A stretch of 60,765 bases of DNA from Daejeonella rubra (GCF_900103545.1 NZ_FNHH01000025.1:1-60765), one strand, 5' to 3'; shown: positions 24,731 to 34,675, numbered from the stretch's first letter. Program-made: numbers and translations. Notes: generated by a model from the sequence alone, not told the origin.

Positions 24731-25767
24731 TGGAACTAGCATTTATAATTGAAAAATTCGTTTTAGTAACGGTCATATTTCTGATCAGTTTAACTGTAGC
24801 AGCATATTCTACACTTGCTGAAAGAAAAATAGCCGGGTACTTACAAGATAGGGTAGGTCCAAACAGAGCCGGTCCCGGAGGTATGTTCCAGCCATTGGCA
24901 GATGGATTAAAGATGTTCTTCAAGGAAGAGATCATACCAACAGATTCAAGTAAAGCACTTTTTATTCTGGGGCCATCACTTGCATTATTAACTTCTTTAA
25001 TTGGAAGTGCCGTAATTCCTTGGGGTGAAAGTATACAGATAGCTGACCGTCTGGTTAGTTTACAGATTGCTGATGTCAATGTTGGAATACTCTATATTTT
25101 CGGGGTGGTTTCACTTGGTGTATATGGAATTATGATCGGTGGATGGGCTTCCAATAATAAGTTTTCGCTTATGGGAGCTATCAGAGCAGCTTCACAAAGT
25201 ATCAGTTATGAAATTCCGATGGGTTTGTCGATCATCGCATTATTGATGGCTACCAATACGCTGAGTATGAAAGAGATTGCCGAGCAGCAGCATGGTATGA
25301 ACTGGAATATATTCTATCAGCCACTTGGTTTCATTATTTTCATGGTTTGTTCTTTTGCTGAAACAAATAGAACACCATTTGATTTGCCGGAATGTGAAAC
25401 AGAGCTAGTAGGCGGTTATCACACAGAATATTCAGGATTTAAGATGGGAGCATTCATGTTCGCTGAATATCTGAATATGTTCCTTGCTTCAGCAGTAATG
25501 TCAACTCTTTACTTTGGGGGTTATAACTATCCGGGAATGGATTGGGTGAATAGTATGCTTGGCCCCTTGTTTGGTCCTTTGGTAGGAATGGCTGTATTGT
25601 TACTTAAGATCTTTGCTTTCATATTCTTTTTCATGTGGGTGAGGTGGACAGTTCCTCGTTTCAGATATGATCAGCTTATGAATCTGGGCTGGAAAGTATT
25701 GATTCCTTTGGCAATTGCAAACATTGTCATAACAGGAATTGTGATTACAATTTTTGACAAACTATAA
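24730..25767 (+). CDS. nuoH: NADH-quinone oxidoreductase subunit H
   Basis: A 345-aa membrane subunit with about eight helices that connects the quinone site to the proton-pumping arm. Signatures: AERKIAGYLQDRVGPNRAGP near residue 30, and ETNRTPFDLPECETELVGG near 212. Its ATG overlaps the nuoG stop by one base. Complete in length. Confidence 0.96.
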   Translation: MELAFIIEKFVLVTVIFLISLTVAAYSTLAERKIAGYLQDRVGPNRAGPGGMFQPLADGLKMFFKEEIIPTDSSKALFILGPSLALLTSLIGSAVIPWGESIQIADRLVSLQIADVNVGILYIFGVVSLGVYGIMIGGWASNNKFSLMGAIRAASQSISYEIPMGLSIIALLMATNTLSMKEIAEQQHGMNWNIFYQPLGFIIFMVCSFAETNRTPFDLPECETELVGGYHTEYSGFKMGAFMFAEYLNMFLASAVMSTLYFGGYNYPGMDWVNSMLGPLFGPLVGMAVLLLKIFAFIFFFMWVRWTVPRFRYDQLMNLGWKVLIPLAIANIVITGIVITIFDKL

Positions 25768-25817
25768 CTCGTCTGTTATTTTAACATTCAGATTGATAAA
25801 TTTAAAAAAACCCTTTT

Positions 25818-25823
25818 AGGAGG
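25818..25823 (+). promoter_or_regulatory. Consensus Shine-Dalgarno (AGGAGG) before nuoI
   Basis: AGGAGG 11 nt before the nuoI ATG, in the loop of a short CCC...GGG stem. Full anti-SD complementarity is uncommon in this phylum and in this window. Confidence 0.5.
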
Positions 25824-25834
25824 ATTTAGGGTCT

Positions 25835-26332
25835 ATGGAACCATTAAGTAACAGGAAAAAAGTTTTAGAACAGAAACCAATGAATTTCTGGGAGCGTTTA
25901 TATTTCCCGGCAATTTTCCAGGGGATGGGAATTACTTTCAGGCATATGTTCAAAAAGAAGGAAACTATTTTCTATCCTGAAGTTGAACGTGAATTTTCTG
26001 AGAACTGGAGAGGAATGCATTCTCTAAAAAGGGATGAACAAGGACGCGAACGTTGTACTGCCTGCGGACTTTGTGCTCTTTCATGTCCTGCAGAAGCAAT
26101 AACAATGATCGCTGGCGAGCGCCAGAAAGGTGAAGAGGAATTGTACCGTGAAGAGAAGTATGCCGCTGTTTATGAGATCAATATGCTTCGCTGTATTTTC
26201 TGCGGACTATGTGAAGAGGCATGTCCGAAAGAGGCTATTTATCTGGATGGGCCTATAGTTCCAGCGGATTATTTAAGAAAGGATTTTATTTACGGTAAAG
26301 ATAAATTAGTTGAAGAGCCTTTGAAAGCTTAA
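25835..26332 (+). CDS. nuoI: NADH-quinone oxidoreductase subunit I
   Basis: A 165-aa subunit with two [4Fe-4S] clusters (N6a and N6b). Both ferredoxin motifs are visible: CTACGLCALSCP (about 72-83) and CIFCGLCEEACP (about 119-130), each followed by the Pro-x-x-Ala/Glu turn. It relays electrons between NuoG and NuoB. Preceded by a consensus Shine-Dalgarno, followed by a 103-bp gap to nuoJ. Confidence 0.96.
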   Translation: MEPLSNRKKVLEQKPMNFWERLYFPAIFQGMGITFRHMFKKKETIFYPEVEREFSENWRGMHSLKRDEQGRERCTACGLCALSCPAEAITMIAGERQKGEEELYREEKYAAVYEINMLRCIFCGLCEEACPKEAIYLDGPIVPADYLRKDFIYGKDKLVEEPLKA

Positions 26333-26391
26333 TGACTGCATAAATTTATAATTGGGCAAGCCGGATCCTGTAAATAATTCGGCAGAAATTA

Positions 26392-26399
26392 TACCTTTG
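26392..26399 (+). promoter_or_regulatory. Candidate internal promoter box before nuoJ (TACCTTTG)
   Basis: TAnnTTTG match 37 nt before nuoJ, in one of the largest gaps of the operon. It could give extra transcription of the membrane arm (nuoJKLMN). No clear -33 TTTG. Confidence 0.4.
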
Positions 26400-26435
26400 C
26401 CCCAGATTTGGAGTGAAGATTAAAATACCTTATTA

Positions 26436-26939
26436 ATGAGTATATCTCTATTTTATTTTGTTGCTTTCCTGTCCATATTCTTCGCACTCATGGTGATCTT
26501 TGCGAAGAATCCGGTACATAGCGTGCTGTATCTCATTGTCACTTTTTTCACTTTCACTATTCATTACATTCTGTTGAATGCACAGTTTCTGGCAATAGTG
26601 AATTTCATTGTTTATATGGGAGCAATTATGGTATTATTCCTCTTTGTACTCATGCTTCTTAATCTTAATGAGGGTTCAGTCGGATCAAAATCCAATTTGC
26701 TTAAAATGATAGGTGTAATTGCAGGGATGTGTTTAATAATTACACTGGTAGGTTCTGCCAGAGTGTTGAATGCTTCTGAACCTCTGGTACTTCAAACTCA
26801 GGATCTTGGATTGGTAAAAAACCTCGGTAAGGTATTGTTCAGTAAATTCCTGCTGCCATTTGAGATTTCATCTATCTTATTACTCTCAGCTATGGTTGGA
26901 GCAGTTTTGTTGGCTAAAAAAGATATTAAACGGGTATAA
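26436..26939 (+). CDS. nuoJ: NADH-quinone oxidoreductase subunit J
   Basis: A 167-aa membrane subunit with five apparent helices. The conserved third-helix region VNFIVYMGAIMVLFLFVLML lies at about 60-80, and NPVHSVLYLI at about 26. Part of the proton-pumping arm. nuoK begins 2 nt after its stop. Confidence 0.94.
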   Translation: MSISLFYFVAFLSIFFALMVIFAKNPVHSVLYLIVTFFTFTIHYILLNAQFLAIVNFIVYMGAIMVLFLFVLMLLNLNEGSVGSKSNLLKMIGVIAGMCLIITLVGSARVLNASEPLVLQTQDLGLVKNLGKVLFSKFLLPFEISSILLLSAMVGAVLLAKKDIKRV

Positions 26940-26941
26940 TA

Positions 26942-27271
26942 ATGGAAAATGTAACTCAGGCAATTCAGGGCGTACCTTTAAATCATTATATCCTGTTATG
27001 TACTATCATCTTTTCGATCGGTGTGATCGGAGTATTGATCCGAAGGAATGCAATCGTAATTTTCATGTCTGTTGAGTTGATGCTCAATGCAGTAAATTTA
27101 TTACTTACAGCATTTTCTGTACATCATAATGATCCCTCCGGACAGGTATTTGTGTTTTTTATTATGGCATTGGCCGCAGCGGAAGTTGCAGTAGGTCTGG
27201 CCATAATCGTTATGATCTTCCGAAATACAAATTCAACGGATGTTAATATTTTGAATAAATTAAAGTGGTAA
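26942..27271 (+). CDS. nuoK: NADH-quinone oxidoreductase subunit K
   Basis: A 109-aa three-helix membrane subunit. The key membrane Glu residues are in FMSVELMLNAVNLLL (about 39-53) and AAAEVAVGLAI (about 78-88). Related to MrpC of antiporters. Complete in length. Confidence 0.95.
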   Translation: MENVTQAIQGVPLNHYILLCTIIFSIGVIGVLIRRNAIVIFMSVELMLNAVNLLLTAFSVHHNDPSGQVFVFFIMALAAAEVAVGLAIIVMIFRNTNSTDVNILNKLKW

Positions 27272-27317
27272 TAAAGCAAGATCCTCTGCTTTCGCACAGG
27301 ACAAATAGAATATAATA

Positions 27318-29225
27318 ATGATAAATTTAGTCTGGTTAATTCCTTTATTTCCACTTTTAGGTTTCCTCATTAACGGGTTAGGCCGCAATACGCTGTCTAA
27401 AACTGTAGTGGGCTTTGTTGGATGTCTGACTGTTCTGGCTTCTTTTGCCGTCAGTATAGGAATATTCCTTGAACTCAATTCTTCCGAAACAAAATCATTT
27501 ATCATTCCGATTTTCGATTGGATCAGTGCCGGATCTGTTAAAATTCCATTTTCATTCCTGGTTGATCCATTGAGCGCATTAATGCTGCTTATCGTCACAG
27601 GGATCGGATTCTTGATCCATGTCTATTCTACCGGTTATATGCATCATGATGCAGGGTTTGGCAAATTCTTTTCATACCTGAATCTGTTTATTTTCTTCAT
27701 GCTCCTGCTGGTACTTGGATCTAATTATGTTGTAATGTTCATAGGATGGGAAGGTGTTGGCTTATGCTCTTATCTTCTTATCGGATTCTGGTTCAGCAAT
27801 TCAGCTTATGCAAGTGCTGCAAAAAAAGCATTTGTAATGAACCGTATTGGAGACCTTGGTTTCCTGATTGCGGTATTCCTGATCTTTACCACATTCAATA
27901 GTGTTGAGTTTGCAAGCGTATTCCCACAGGCTGCCAATATGGCTTCCGGTGATTCAACACTTATTCTGATCACTGCCCTGCTATTTGTAGGTGCAATTGG
28001 TAAATCAGCTCAAATTCCTTTATTTACCTGGTTACCCGATGCGATGGCTGGTCCGACTCCGGTTTCTGCATTGATCCACGCGGCCACCATGGTAACTGCA
28101 GGTATCTATATGATCGCACGATCTAATATACTTTTTACATTAGCTCCTGAGACTTTGGGCGTGGTTTCCATTATCGGACTTGCCACTCTCTTTCTTGCTG
28201 CAGCAATTGCAGTATCACAAACTGACATTAAAAAAGTATTGGCATACTCAACTGTTTCACAGTTAGGTTATATGTTTTTAGGTTTAGGTGTTGGGGCTTA
28301 TACAGGTGCATTTTTCCATGTGATCACTCACGCATTTTTCAAGGCATTACTGTTCCTTGGAGCAGGTTCTGTGATCCATGCGATGAGTAATGAGCAGGAT
28401 ATGAGGAATATGGGCGGATTAAAAAAGAAATTGCCGGTTACCTTCCTGACCATGATGATAGGTACTATTGCGATTGCTGGTCTGCCTCCTTTCTCAGGTT
28501 TTTTCTCAAAGGATGAGATATTAGCTCATGTATACGAACACAACAAAGTATTCTGGGTGATCGCCGTGATCGGGGCAATGTTTACTGCCTTTTATATGTT
28601 CCGCATGATGTTTCTCACTTTTAACGGAGGTTTCCGTGGTACTACAGATCAGGAACATCATCTGCATGAATCACCTGCTTCAATGACCATTCCTTTGATT
28701 GTGCTTGCAGTTTTATCTGCATTGGGAGGCTTGATCGGAATTCCTGCTGTGCTGGGTGGCGGACATTGGCTGGAAAGCTTCCTTGCTCCGGTTTTTGCAG
28801 TTTCTGCAACTAAAACAGGTGCAATGACTCTGGATCATACCACTGAATATATTCTGATGGCAATTTCAGTTGCTGCTGCATTGATAGCCATGTTATATGC
28901 TTATAGCCGATATGTTAAACAGGCGCATGTTCCTGCCGACGACCGGACAGATCGTGGTATGCTTGCACGTTTATCCTACAACAAATTTTACGTCGACGAA
29001 GTTTATAATTCATTGATCACCCGTCCTTTGGATGCCTTGTCAGGCTTTTTTTACAAAACAGTGGATAAAGCTGGAATTGATGGGATTGTAAATGGATTTG
29101 GAAAAGGTGCAGTTGAAGCCAGTAAAGGATTCAGATTGCTTCAAACAGGTATGGTTGGCTTTTACATCTTTATGATGGTTGCCGGAATACTTGCATTACT
29201 GTTTTATAGTATGTACAAAATTTAA
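27318..29225 (+). CDS. nuoL: NADH-quinone oxidoreductase subunit L
   Basis: A 635-aa antiporter-like subunit with about 16 helices. Signatures: FIGWEGVGLCSYLLIGFW near residue 141, the broken-helix Lys region QIPLFTWLPDAMAGPTPVSALIHAATMV near 231-258, and HAFFKALLFLGAGSVIHA near 337. The C-terminal lateral helix reaches back along the arm. Complete in length. Confidence 0.96.
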   Translation: MINLVWLIPLFPLLGFLINGLGRNTLSKTVVGFVGCLTVLASFAVSIGIFLELNSSETKSFIIPIFDWISAGSVKIPFSFLVDPLSALMLLIVTGIGFLIHVYSTGYMHHDAGFGKFFSYLNLFIFFMLLLVLGSNYVVMFIGWEGVGLCSYLLIGFWFSNSAYASAAKKAFVMNRIGDLGFLIAVFLIFTTFNSVEFASVFPQAANMASGDSTLILITALLFVGAIGKSAQIPLFTWLPDAMAGPTPVSALIHAATMVTAGIYMIARSNILFTLAPETLGVVSIIGLATLFLAAAIAVSQTDIKKVLAYSTVSQLGYMFLGLGVGAYTGAFFHVITHAFFKALLFLGAGSVIHAMSNEQDMRNMGGLKKKLPVTFLTMMIGTIAIAGLPPFSGFFSKDEILAHVYEHNKVFWVIAVIGAMFTAFYMFRMMFLTFNGGFRGTTDQEHHLHESPASMTIPLIVLAVLSALGGLIGIPAVLGGGHWLESFLAPVFAVSATKTGAMTLDHTTEYILMAISVAAALIAMLYAYSRYVKQAHVPADDRTDRGMLARLSYNKFYVDEVYNSLITRPLDALSGFFYKTVDKAGIDGIVNGFGKGAVEASKGFRLLQTGMVGFYIFMMVAGILALLFYSMYKI

Positions 29226-29248
29226 TATTAAAGAGTAGAACGAGATAA

Positions 29249-30712
29249 ATGGAAATTTTACTGTTACAAATTTTTATTCCGCTAATTGCTGCACTCATCA
29301 TTCTTGTGTCAGGTAAAACTATCGTGAGAGGTCTGGCGGGTGCATTCTCTTTAGTATCATTACTCATTACTGTTTACCTGTATTTGAATTTTACGCCTGA
29401 TGCCACTACACAATTTCTTGTGGATCTGGCCTGGATCCCCCAATTCGGAATACATTTTAAGGCAGGTGTTGATGGAATAAGCATGGTCTTATTATTATTG
29501 ACAAATCTCCTGATTCCAATAATAGTTTTATCCAGTTTCAAACAGGATGTAAAAGATCAGAATGCATTTTATGCATTGATATTCTTTATGCAAAGTGGAT
29601 TACTGATTGTATTTACAGCTCTTGATGCTTTTCTATTCTATATCGGCTGGGAAGTTGCCCTTATCCCTGTTTATTTTATATGCGCCTTGTGGGGTGGAGA
29701 AAATCGTATCAAGGTTAACTTGAAATTCTTTGTCTATACCATTGCAGGTAGTTTATTGATGTTGTTAGCCATCATTTATCTTCATTTGCAAACACCGGGT
29801 AATAGTTATGATATCGCAGAATTTTATAAACTGGAGCTAGACTCAGTTACTCAGGGATGGATATTTTGGGCATTTTTTATCGCGTTTGCCATAAAAATGC
29901 CGGTATTCCCTTTCCATACATGGCAGCCTGATACCTATACGGAGGCACCTACTACAGGCACGATGCTTCTTGCTGGTATTATGCTTAAAATGGGAATTTA
30001 TGGTGTGATCCGCTGGTTAATTCCTGTTGCACCACTTGGATTTCAGGCCTGGGGTGAAACGGCACTGATATTATCAGTAATAGGTGTTGTTTATGCCTCA
30101 ATTATTGCATTCACCCAAAATGATATCAAGCGACTGATCGCATATTCTTCAATAGCTCACGTCGGATTGATCTCTGCGGGTATTTTTGCATGGAATGTTC
30201 AGGGTCTGCAGGGAGCGATGATTCAGATGCTGAATCATGGAATCAATGTGGTTGGGATGTTTTTTATAGCAGATATTATTATCCGCAGATTAAATACCCG
30301 GGACTTAAGCCTGATGGGTGGAATTGCAAAGCCGGCTCCTATGCTCGCCATTGCATTTCTGATAGTTTTATTGGGTACTGTTGCTTTACCATTGACCAAC
30401 GGCTTCGTAGGAGAGTTCCTTCTTCTAATGGGAGTTTATAATTTCAATATCTGGTATGCAGCAATTGCTGGTTTGACCATTATACTTGGAGCTGTTTATA
30501 TGCTCAGAATGTATCAAAAAGTAATGCTGGGTCAAGTAAATACCAGCACTTCCGCATTTTTGGACCTTGATGGAACAGAGAAATCTGTATTACTGATCAT
30601 TTCAGTATTGATTATTTTTATAGGAGTATACCCACAGCCCATTTTGAATATATCAGAAGCGGCAGTTATCAACCTGCTTGATCAGGTTAATCAAAAGATT
30701 TTAGTTAAATAA
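29249..30712 (+). CDS. nuoM: NADH-quinone oxidoreductase subunit M
   Basis: A 487-aa antiporter-like subunit with about 14 helices. Signatures: DAFLFYIGWEVALIPVYFI near residue 125, the KMPVFPFHTWQPDTYTEAP segment near 215, and a MLNHGINVVGMFFIADII helix near 328. It lies 23 nt after nuoL and 4 nt before nuoN. Confidence 0.95.
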   Translation: MEILLLQIFIPLIAALIILVSGKTIVRGLAGAFSLVSLLITVYLYLNFTPDATTQFLVDLAWIPQFGIHFKAGVDGISMVLLLLTNLLIPIIVLSSFKQDVKDQNAFYALIFFMQSGLLIVFTALDAFLFYIGWEVALIPVYFICALWGGENRIKVNLKFFVYTIAGSLLMLLAIIYLHLQTPGNSYDIAEFYKLELDSVTQGWIFWAFFIAFAIKMPVFPFHTWQPDTYTEAPTTGTMLLAGIMLKMGIYGVIRWLIPVAPLGFQAWGETALILSVIGVVYASIIAFTQNDIKRLIAYSSIAHVGLISAGIFAWNVQGLQGAMIQMLNHGINVVGMFFIADIIIRRLNTRDLSLMGGIAKPAPMLAIAFLIVLLGTVALPLTNGFVGEFLLLMGVYNFNIWYAAIAGLTIILGAVYMLRMYQKVMLGQVNTSTSAFLDLDGTEKSVLLIISVLIIFIGVYPQPILNISEAAVINLLDQVNQKILVK

Positions 30713-30716
30713 AAGC

Positions 30717-32096
30717 ATGAACGCATTAATAACCCTATCTGTTTTAGCCATTCTGGTACTTTACCTGGGCTTGTATAAGGCAAAAAATGCTTTGCTGCCT
30801 GTAACCTTAATAGGTTTGGCGGCTGCCCTGGCTTTAAGTATCCTCGAATGGAATTCCGGAGCTGCTCCAATTTATAGCGGCATGATGCTGTTTGATAATT
30901 TTGCCGTTGCATTTACATCGATCTGCATCATTTCTACCATGCTTATTCTGCTGATCTCAAAGGATTATTTTGAACATATCAGTGAGCATGTGGCAGAATA
31001 TTATACCATTATACTTTTCGCTTTGATTGGAATTCTGGTCATGGTTTCATTCCATAATCTTTCTATGCTGTTTATCGGTATAGAGATCATGTCTGTGAGT
31101 CTATATATTCTTGCCGGTATCAGAAAGCATGATTTCAAATCAAATGAAGCTGCATTGAAGTATTTTTTAATGGGTGCGTTTTCTACCGGATTCCTGTTGC
31201 TTGGAATTGCATTTCTTTATGGAGCAAGCGGAAGTTTCGACCTGACTGCCATTAAAGAATATGTCATCGCTAACCCTACAGGTATTTCACCTCTTTTTTA
31301 TAGTGGAGTAACTTTGATGATCATCGGGCTAAGTTTCAAAATAGGAGCTGCCCCATTTCATTTCTGGACACCTGATGTTTATGAAGGCTCACCAACATTG
31401 ATCACTGCTTTCATGAGTACCGTAGTTAAGACTGCAGGATTTGCTGCATTTCTTCGATTATTCATGGTTTGCTTTGCACCATTACATGATTTCTGGATGC
31501 CTGTATTACTGGTTATCTCTGTTCTGACACTATTTATAGGTAATGTTACAGCCCTGTATCAGCATAGCTTTAAAAGAATGCTTGCTTTCTCAAGTATTTC
31601 ACATGCAGGTTATATGCTTTTTGCTATCGTTGCTTTAGGACCGCTTTCAGGAAACTCAGTGTTTGTTTATGCAAGTGCCTATTCTATTGCTTCAATTATT
31701 GCATTTGCGGTTTTGATCCTTGTTAAGCGCCAAACAGGATCAGATAATTTCGAAAGCTTCAATGGTCTGGCCCGTAAAAATCCATTTATTGCCTTTACCC
31801 TGACCGTTGCGATGCTTTCTCTTGCAGGTATACCTTTGACAGCCGGTTTTATAGGTAAGTTCATGATGTTTTCAACTGCACTTTCAGAGTATCATATCAT
31901 CATGGTAGTTCTTGCAGTAGTGAACGCAGTAATTGGTATTTTCTACTATTTAAAAGTTATTGTATCCATGTATTTTAAATCTGCAGAACGTAATGAGGTA
32001 CAGTCTTCACCATACTTTAATTTCGTACTCGGCTTTTCTGCATTACTTACAATAATTGTTGGTGTATATCCTGGCTTTATATCCAACCTTTTCTAA
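30717..32096 (+). CDS. nuoN: NADH-quinone oxidoreductase subunit N
   Basis: A 459-aa antiporter-like subunit with about 14 helices. Signatures: LSMLFIGIEIMSVSLYILAG near residue 116, GAAPFHFWTPDVYEGSPT near 218, and FKRMLAFSSISHAGYML near 285. Last gene of the nuo operon; no clear terminator follows in the 45 bp before the DedA gene, so some read-through is likely. Confidence 0.95.
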   Translation: MNALITLSVLAILVLYLGLYKAKNALLPVTLIGLAAALALSILEWNSGAAPIYSGMMLFDNFAVAFTSICIISTMLILLISKDYFEHISEHVAEYYTIILFALIGILVMVSFHNLSMLFIGIEIMSVSLYILAGIRKHDFKSNEAALKYFLMGAFSTGFLLLGIAFLYGASGSFDLTAIKEYVIANPTGISPLFYSGVTLMIIGLSFKIGAAPFHFWTPDVYEGSPTLITAFMSTVVKTAGFAAFLRLFMVCFAPLHDFWMPVLLVISVLTLFIGNVTALYQHSFKRMLAFSSISHAGYMLFAIVALGPLSGNSVFVYASAYSIASIIAFAVLILVKRQTGSDNFESFNGLARKNPFIAFTLTVAMLSLAGIPLTAGFIGKFMMFSTALSEYHIIMVVLAVVNAVIGIFYYLKVIVSMYFKSAERNEVQSSPYFNFVLGFSALLTIIVGVYPGFISNLF

Positions 32097-32141
32097 GCTA
32101 AAATATTCTATAAATAGTGTAGCTTTACGCATATCGAACTT

Positions 32142-32801
32142 ATGCACGAGATTTGGGATTATCTTCAACATCTTATTGATCCGGTAAAGCTGCTTAGGGA
32201 GGGAGGATTTTATCTTCTTCTTTTTGTCATTTTTGCGGAAACAGGATTATTTTTTGGGTTTTTCCTTCCCGGAGATTATCTGTTATTTCTTGCAGGTATG
32301 TTTGTTGCGACAGGCAAGCTGGATGTTTCTATTTATATTTTAATTGCTGGTTTAATTGCTGCTGCTATCAGTGGAAATTTTGTTGGTTATTGGTTTGGCA
32401 ATAAAACTGGTCCTGTTTTGTATCAAAGAGAGGATACTTTTTTCTTTAAGAAGAAATATCTTAAAGCCGCTGAGGTTTACTACAGGAAGCAGGGTGCATT
32501 TGCATTAATTATGGGTAGATTCATACCTATCGTACGGACATTTGCGCCAATTATTGCAGGTATAGTAAAACTTGATTTTAATAAATTTGCATTTTATAAT
32601 ATTACAGGTGCTTTTCTATGGATTACATCCTTAACTTTGCTAGGATTCTTTCTTGGCCGAAGTTTTGAGAAGGAGATCAATGATTACTTATTATACATCA
32701 TTGTAGGTTTCATTTTAATTACTACTATTCCGCTTATTGTAACCTATTTGAAAAGGAAGATCGGAGGAGACAGAAGCGATGAAGAAGAGCCAAATCCTTA
32801 A
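32142..32801 (+). CDS. DedA-family membrane protein
   Basis: A 219-aa inner-membrane protein of the DedA (SNARE-associated/VTT) family. Visible: an FAETGLFFGFFLPGDYLLFLAG re-entrant region (about 30-51), the conserved GRFIPIVRTFAPIIAG (about 125-140) with the essential basic residues, and helices near 150-170 and 180-205. The family moves undecaprenyl phosphate or phospholipids between leaflets. Four to five nt separate it from ppa, so it heads a compact run of genes that reaches 36563. Confidence 0.9.
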   Translation: MHEIWDYLQHLIDPVKLLREGGFYLLLFVIFAETGLFFGFFLPGDYLLFLAGMFVATGKLDVSIYILIAGLIAAAISGNFVGYWFGNKTGPVLYQREDTFFFKKKYLKAAEVYYRKQGAFALIMGRFIPIVRTFAPIIAGIVKLDFNKFAFYNITGAFLWITSLTLLGFFLGRSFEKEINDYLLYIIVGFILITTIPLIVTYLKRKIGGDRSDEEEPNP

Positions 32802-32806
32802 AAAAT

Positions 32807-33349
32807 ATGAATAAAGACCACCCCTGGCATAATGTTTCTCCTGGTGAAGATATCCCTTCCATTGTAAATGCTATCATAGAGATTCCGAAAGGATCGAAAG
32901 CTAAATATGAGATCGATAAGGAATCGGGCCTTATCCGTTTAGACCGTGTATTATTTTCTTCAGTTATGTACCCTGCTAATTATGGCTTTATCCCGCAAAC
33001 TTATTGTGATGATAAGGATCCATTGGATATATTAGTATTGTGTTCTGTAGATGTTTATCCCATGTCTATTGTTGAAGCGAAAGTGGTTGGAGTAATGCAT
33101 ATGGTAGATAATGGCGAGCAGGATGATAAAATCATAGCTGTGGCTAAAAATGACATGTCAGTAAACTATATTGAAGATCTTAAGGAATTGCCGCCTCACA
33201 CTATGACAGAAATTGTGAGATTTTTCCAGGATTATAAGGCTTTGGAACGCAAAAATGTAAGTATTGAACATTTGCTGGGTAAGAACTATGCCTACAAAGT
33301 AATCAGAGAAAGTTTAGAATTGTATAAGACCACTTTTGTAAATTTATAG
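32807..33349 (+). CDS. ppa: Inorganic pyrophosphatase (family I)
   Basis: A 180-aa soluble enzyme splitting pyrophosphate to phosphate. The active-site signature DKDPLDILVL lies at about 65-74; the EIPKGSKAKYEIDKE and NYGFIPQTY strands and a later DDKIIAV segment complete the metal-binding set. Length fits the family. In a compact run between the dedA-like and corC-like genes. Confidence 0.95.
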   Translation: MNKDHPWHNVSPGEDIPSIVNAIIEIPKGSKAKYEIDKESGLIRLDRVLFSSVMYPANYGFIPQTYCDDKDPLDILVLCSVDVYPMSIVEAKVVGVMHMVDNGEQDDKIIAVAKNDMSVNYIEDLKELPPHTMTEIVRFFQDYKALERKNVSIEHLLGKNYAYKVIRESLELYKTTFVNL

Positions 33350-33354
33350 ACAAT

Positions 33355-34674
33355 ATGGGTCTCGCACTGTTTTTTACATTTTTCCTGGTTTTTCTTAACG
33401 GATTTTTTGTTGCAGCGGAATTTGCTCTGGTAAAAGTTCGGGCATCCCAGATCGAAATTAAAGCAAAAACAGGTAGTCGTGTAGCAAAAATTGCAAAACA
33501 CATGACCCAGCACCTGGATGGTTATCTGGCAGCAACCCAGTTGGGAATAACCTTAGCCTCACTTGGCCTCGGTTGGGTTGGAGAAGCTGTAATGACAGAT
33601 ATCGTTAGCCGGTTCTTCAATTTTATACAGGTAGATATGTCTTCTTCAGTTGCTACCAATATTGGCCATGTCCTTGCTTTCGCAATTATTACGGTATTGC
33701 ACATTGTTTTTGGAGAGTTAGCCCCTAAATCATTAGCTATTCAGCGCCCGATTGGAACTACCATGGGTATTGCCCTGCCCCTTCACTTTTTCTATCTGGT
33801 GTTCAGGCCTTTTATTTGGCTGCTGAATGGGTTCGCTAATTTTATTCTGAAGCTCCTTGGTATAAGCACTCTCGGTGGTCATGAGGCTCACCATAGTTCT
33901 GAAGAATTGCAGTATCTGCTTGATCAGGGAAAAGAAAGTGGTGCTTTGGAAACCAATGAGCATGAGCTTATAAAAAACGTATTTGATTTTAATGAGCGTG
34001 TTGTAAAGAATATTATGGTTCCCAGAACCAAGATATCTGGTATTGAACTGAATACACCTCATAAAGAGGTTCTTGAAATTATTATCCGTGAAGGTTATTC
34101 CAGAATTCCTGTCTATGATGAAACCATAGATAAGATCGTTGGAATTGTTCATGCAAAAGATATTCTTCCTTTATTGGCTGATAGCAAAGAGTGTATACTT
34201 AAGGACATTATCCGTAAGCCCTATTTTATTCCTGAAACTAAAAAGATCAATGATCTGCTAAGTGAACTTCAGTTGAAGCGCATCCAGATTGCAATTGTAC
34301 TTGATGAATTTGGTGGTACTGCCGGTATGGTAACTTTAGAAGATATTGTTGAAGAGCTGGTTGGAGAGATCCAGGATGAATATGATGAAGAAAAGCCGAT
34401 AGTTGAGATAATATCAGAAAATGAATTTATTATTGATGCAACAGCCTCAATTTATGACGTAAACGAGTTCCTGCCTCATGATCTTCCTGAAGATGGTGAT
34501 TATGATACTGTGGCTGGTCTTGTGAGCGAGATCTTTGGAAAGATACCAGAGGTTGGAGAAACAAGTGATTTCAATGGATATACCATTACCATTCTCAAAA
34601 AGGCAGATCAGAACGTTGAATCTGTGAAGCTGGAATTGGTAATTAATAGTGAGGATGCTGTAGATTTACACTAA
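33355..34674 (+). CDS. HlyC/CorC-type transporter-associated protein (CNNM/DUF21, CBS pair, CorC domain)
   Basis: A 439-aa membrane protein. Residues 1-185 form the DUF21/CNNM membrane domain (GFFVAAEFALVKVRASQIE and a later IVFGELAPKSLAIQRP), followed by two CBS domains (about 205-325, with MVPRTKISGIELN and VLDEFGGTAGMVTLEDIVEE) and the C-terminal CorC_HlyC domain (about 345-430). Often annotated as hemolysin, but the family is better linked to Mg2+/Co2+ transport or efflux. Nothing here shows hemolytic function. Confidence 0.9.
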   Translation: MGLALFFTFFLVFLNGFFVAAEFALVKVRASQIEIKAKTGSRVAKIAKHMTQHLDGYLAATQLGITLASLGLGWVGEAVMTDIVSRFFNFIQVDMSSSVATNIGHVLAFAIITVLHIVFGELAPKSLAIQRPIGTTMGIALPLHFFYLVFRPFIWLLNGFANFILKLLGISTLGGHEAHHSSEELQYLLDQGKESGALETNEHELIKNVFDFNERVVKNIMVPRTKISGIELNTPHKEVLEIIIREGYSRIPVYDETIDKIVGIVHAKDILPLLADSKECILKDIIRKPYFIPETKKINDLLSELQLKRIQIAIVLDEFGGTAGMVTLEDIVEELVGEIQDEYDEEKPIVEIISENEFIIDATASIYDVNEFLPHDLPEDGDYDTVAGLVSEIFGKIPEVGETSDFNGYTITILKKADQNVESVKLELVINSEDAVDLH

Positions 34675-34675
34675 C

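Noticed and set aside
33733..34152. A 139-codon minus-strand frame over the CorC/HlyC-type gene
   Set aside because: Lies entirely inside a clear gene with conserved CBS domains; low-complexity product without family features.
33355..34674. Hemolysin, as such proteins are often labelled
   Set aside because: The domain layout (CNNM membrane domain, CBS pair, CorC domain) points to ion transport; no toxin features.
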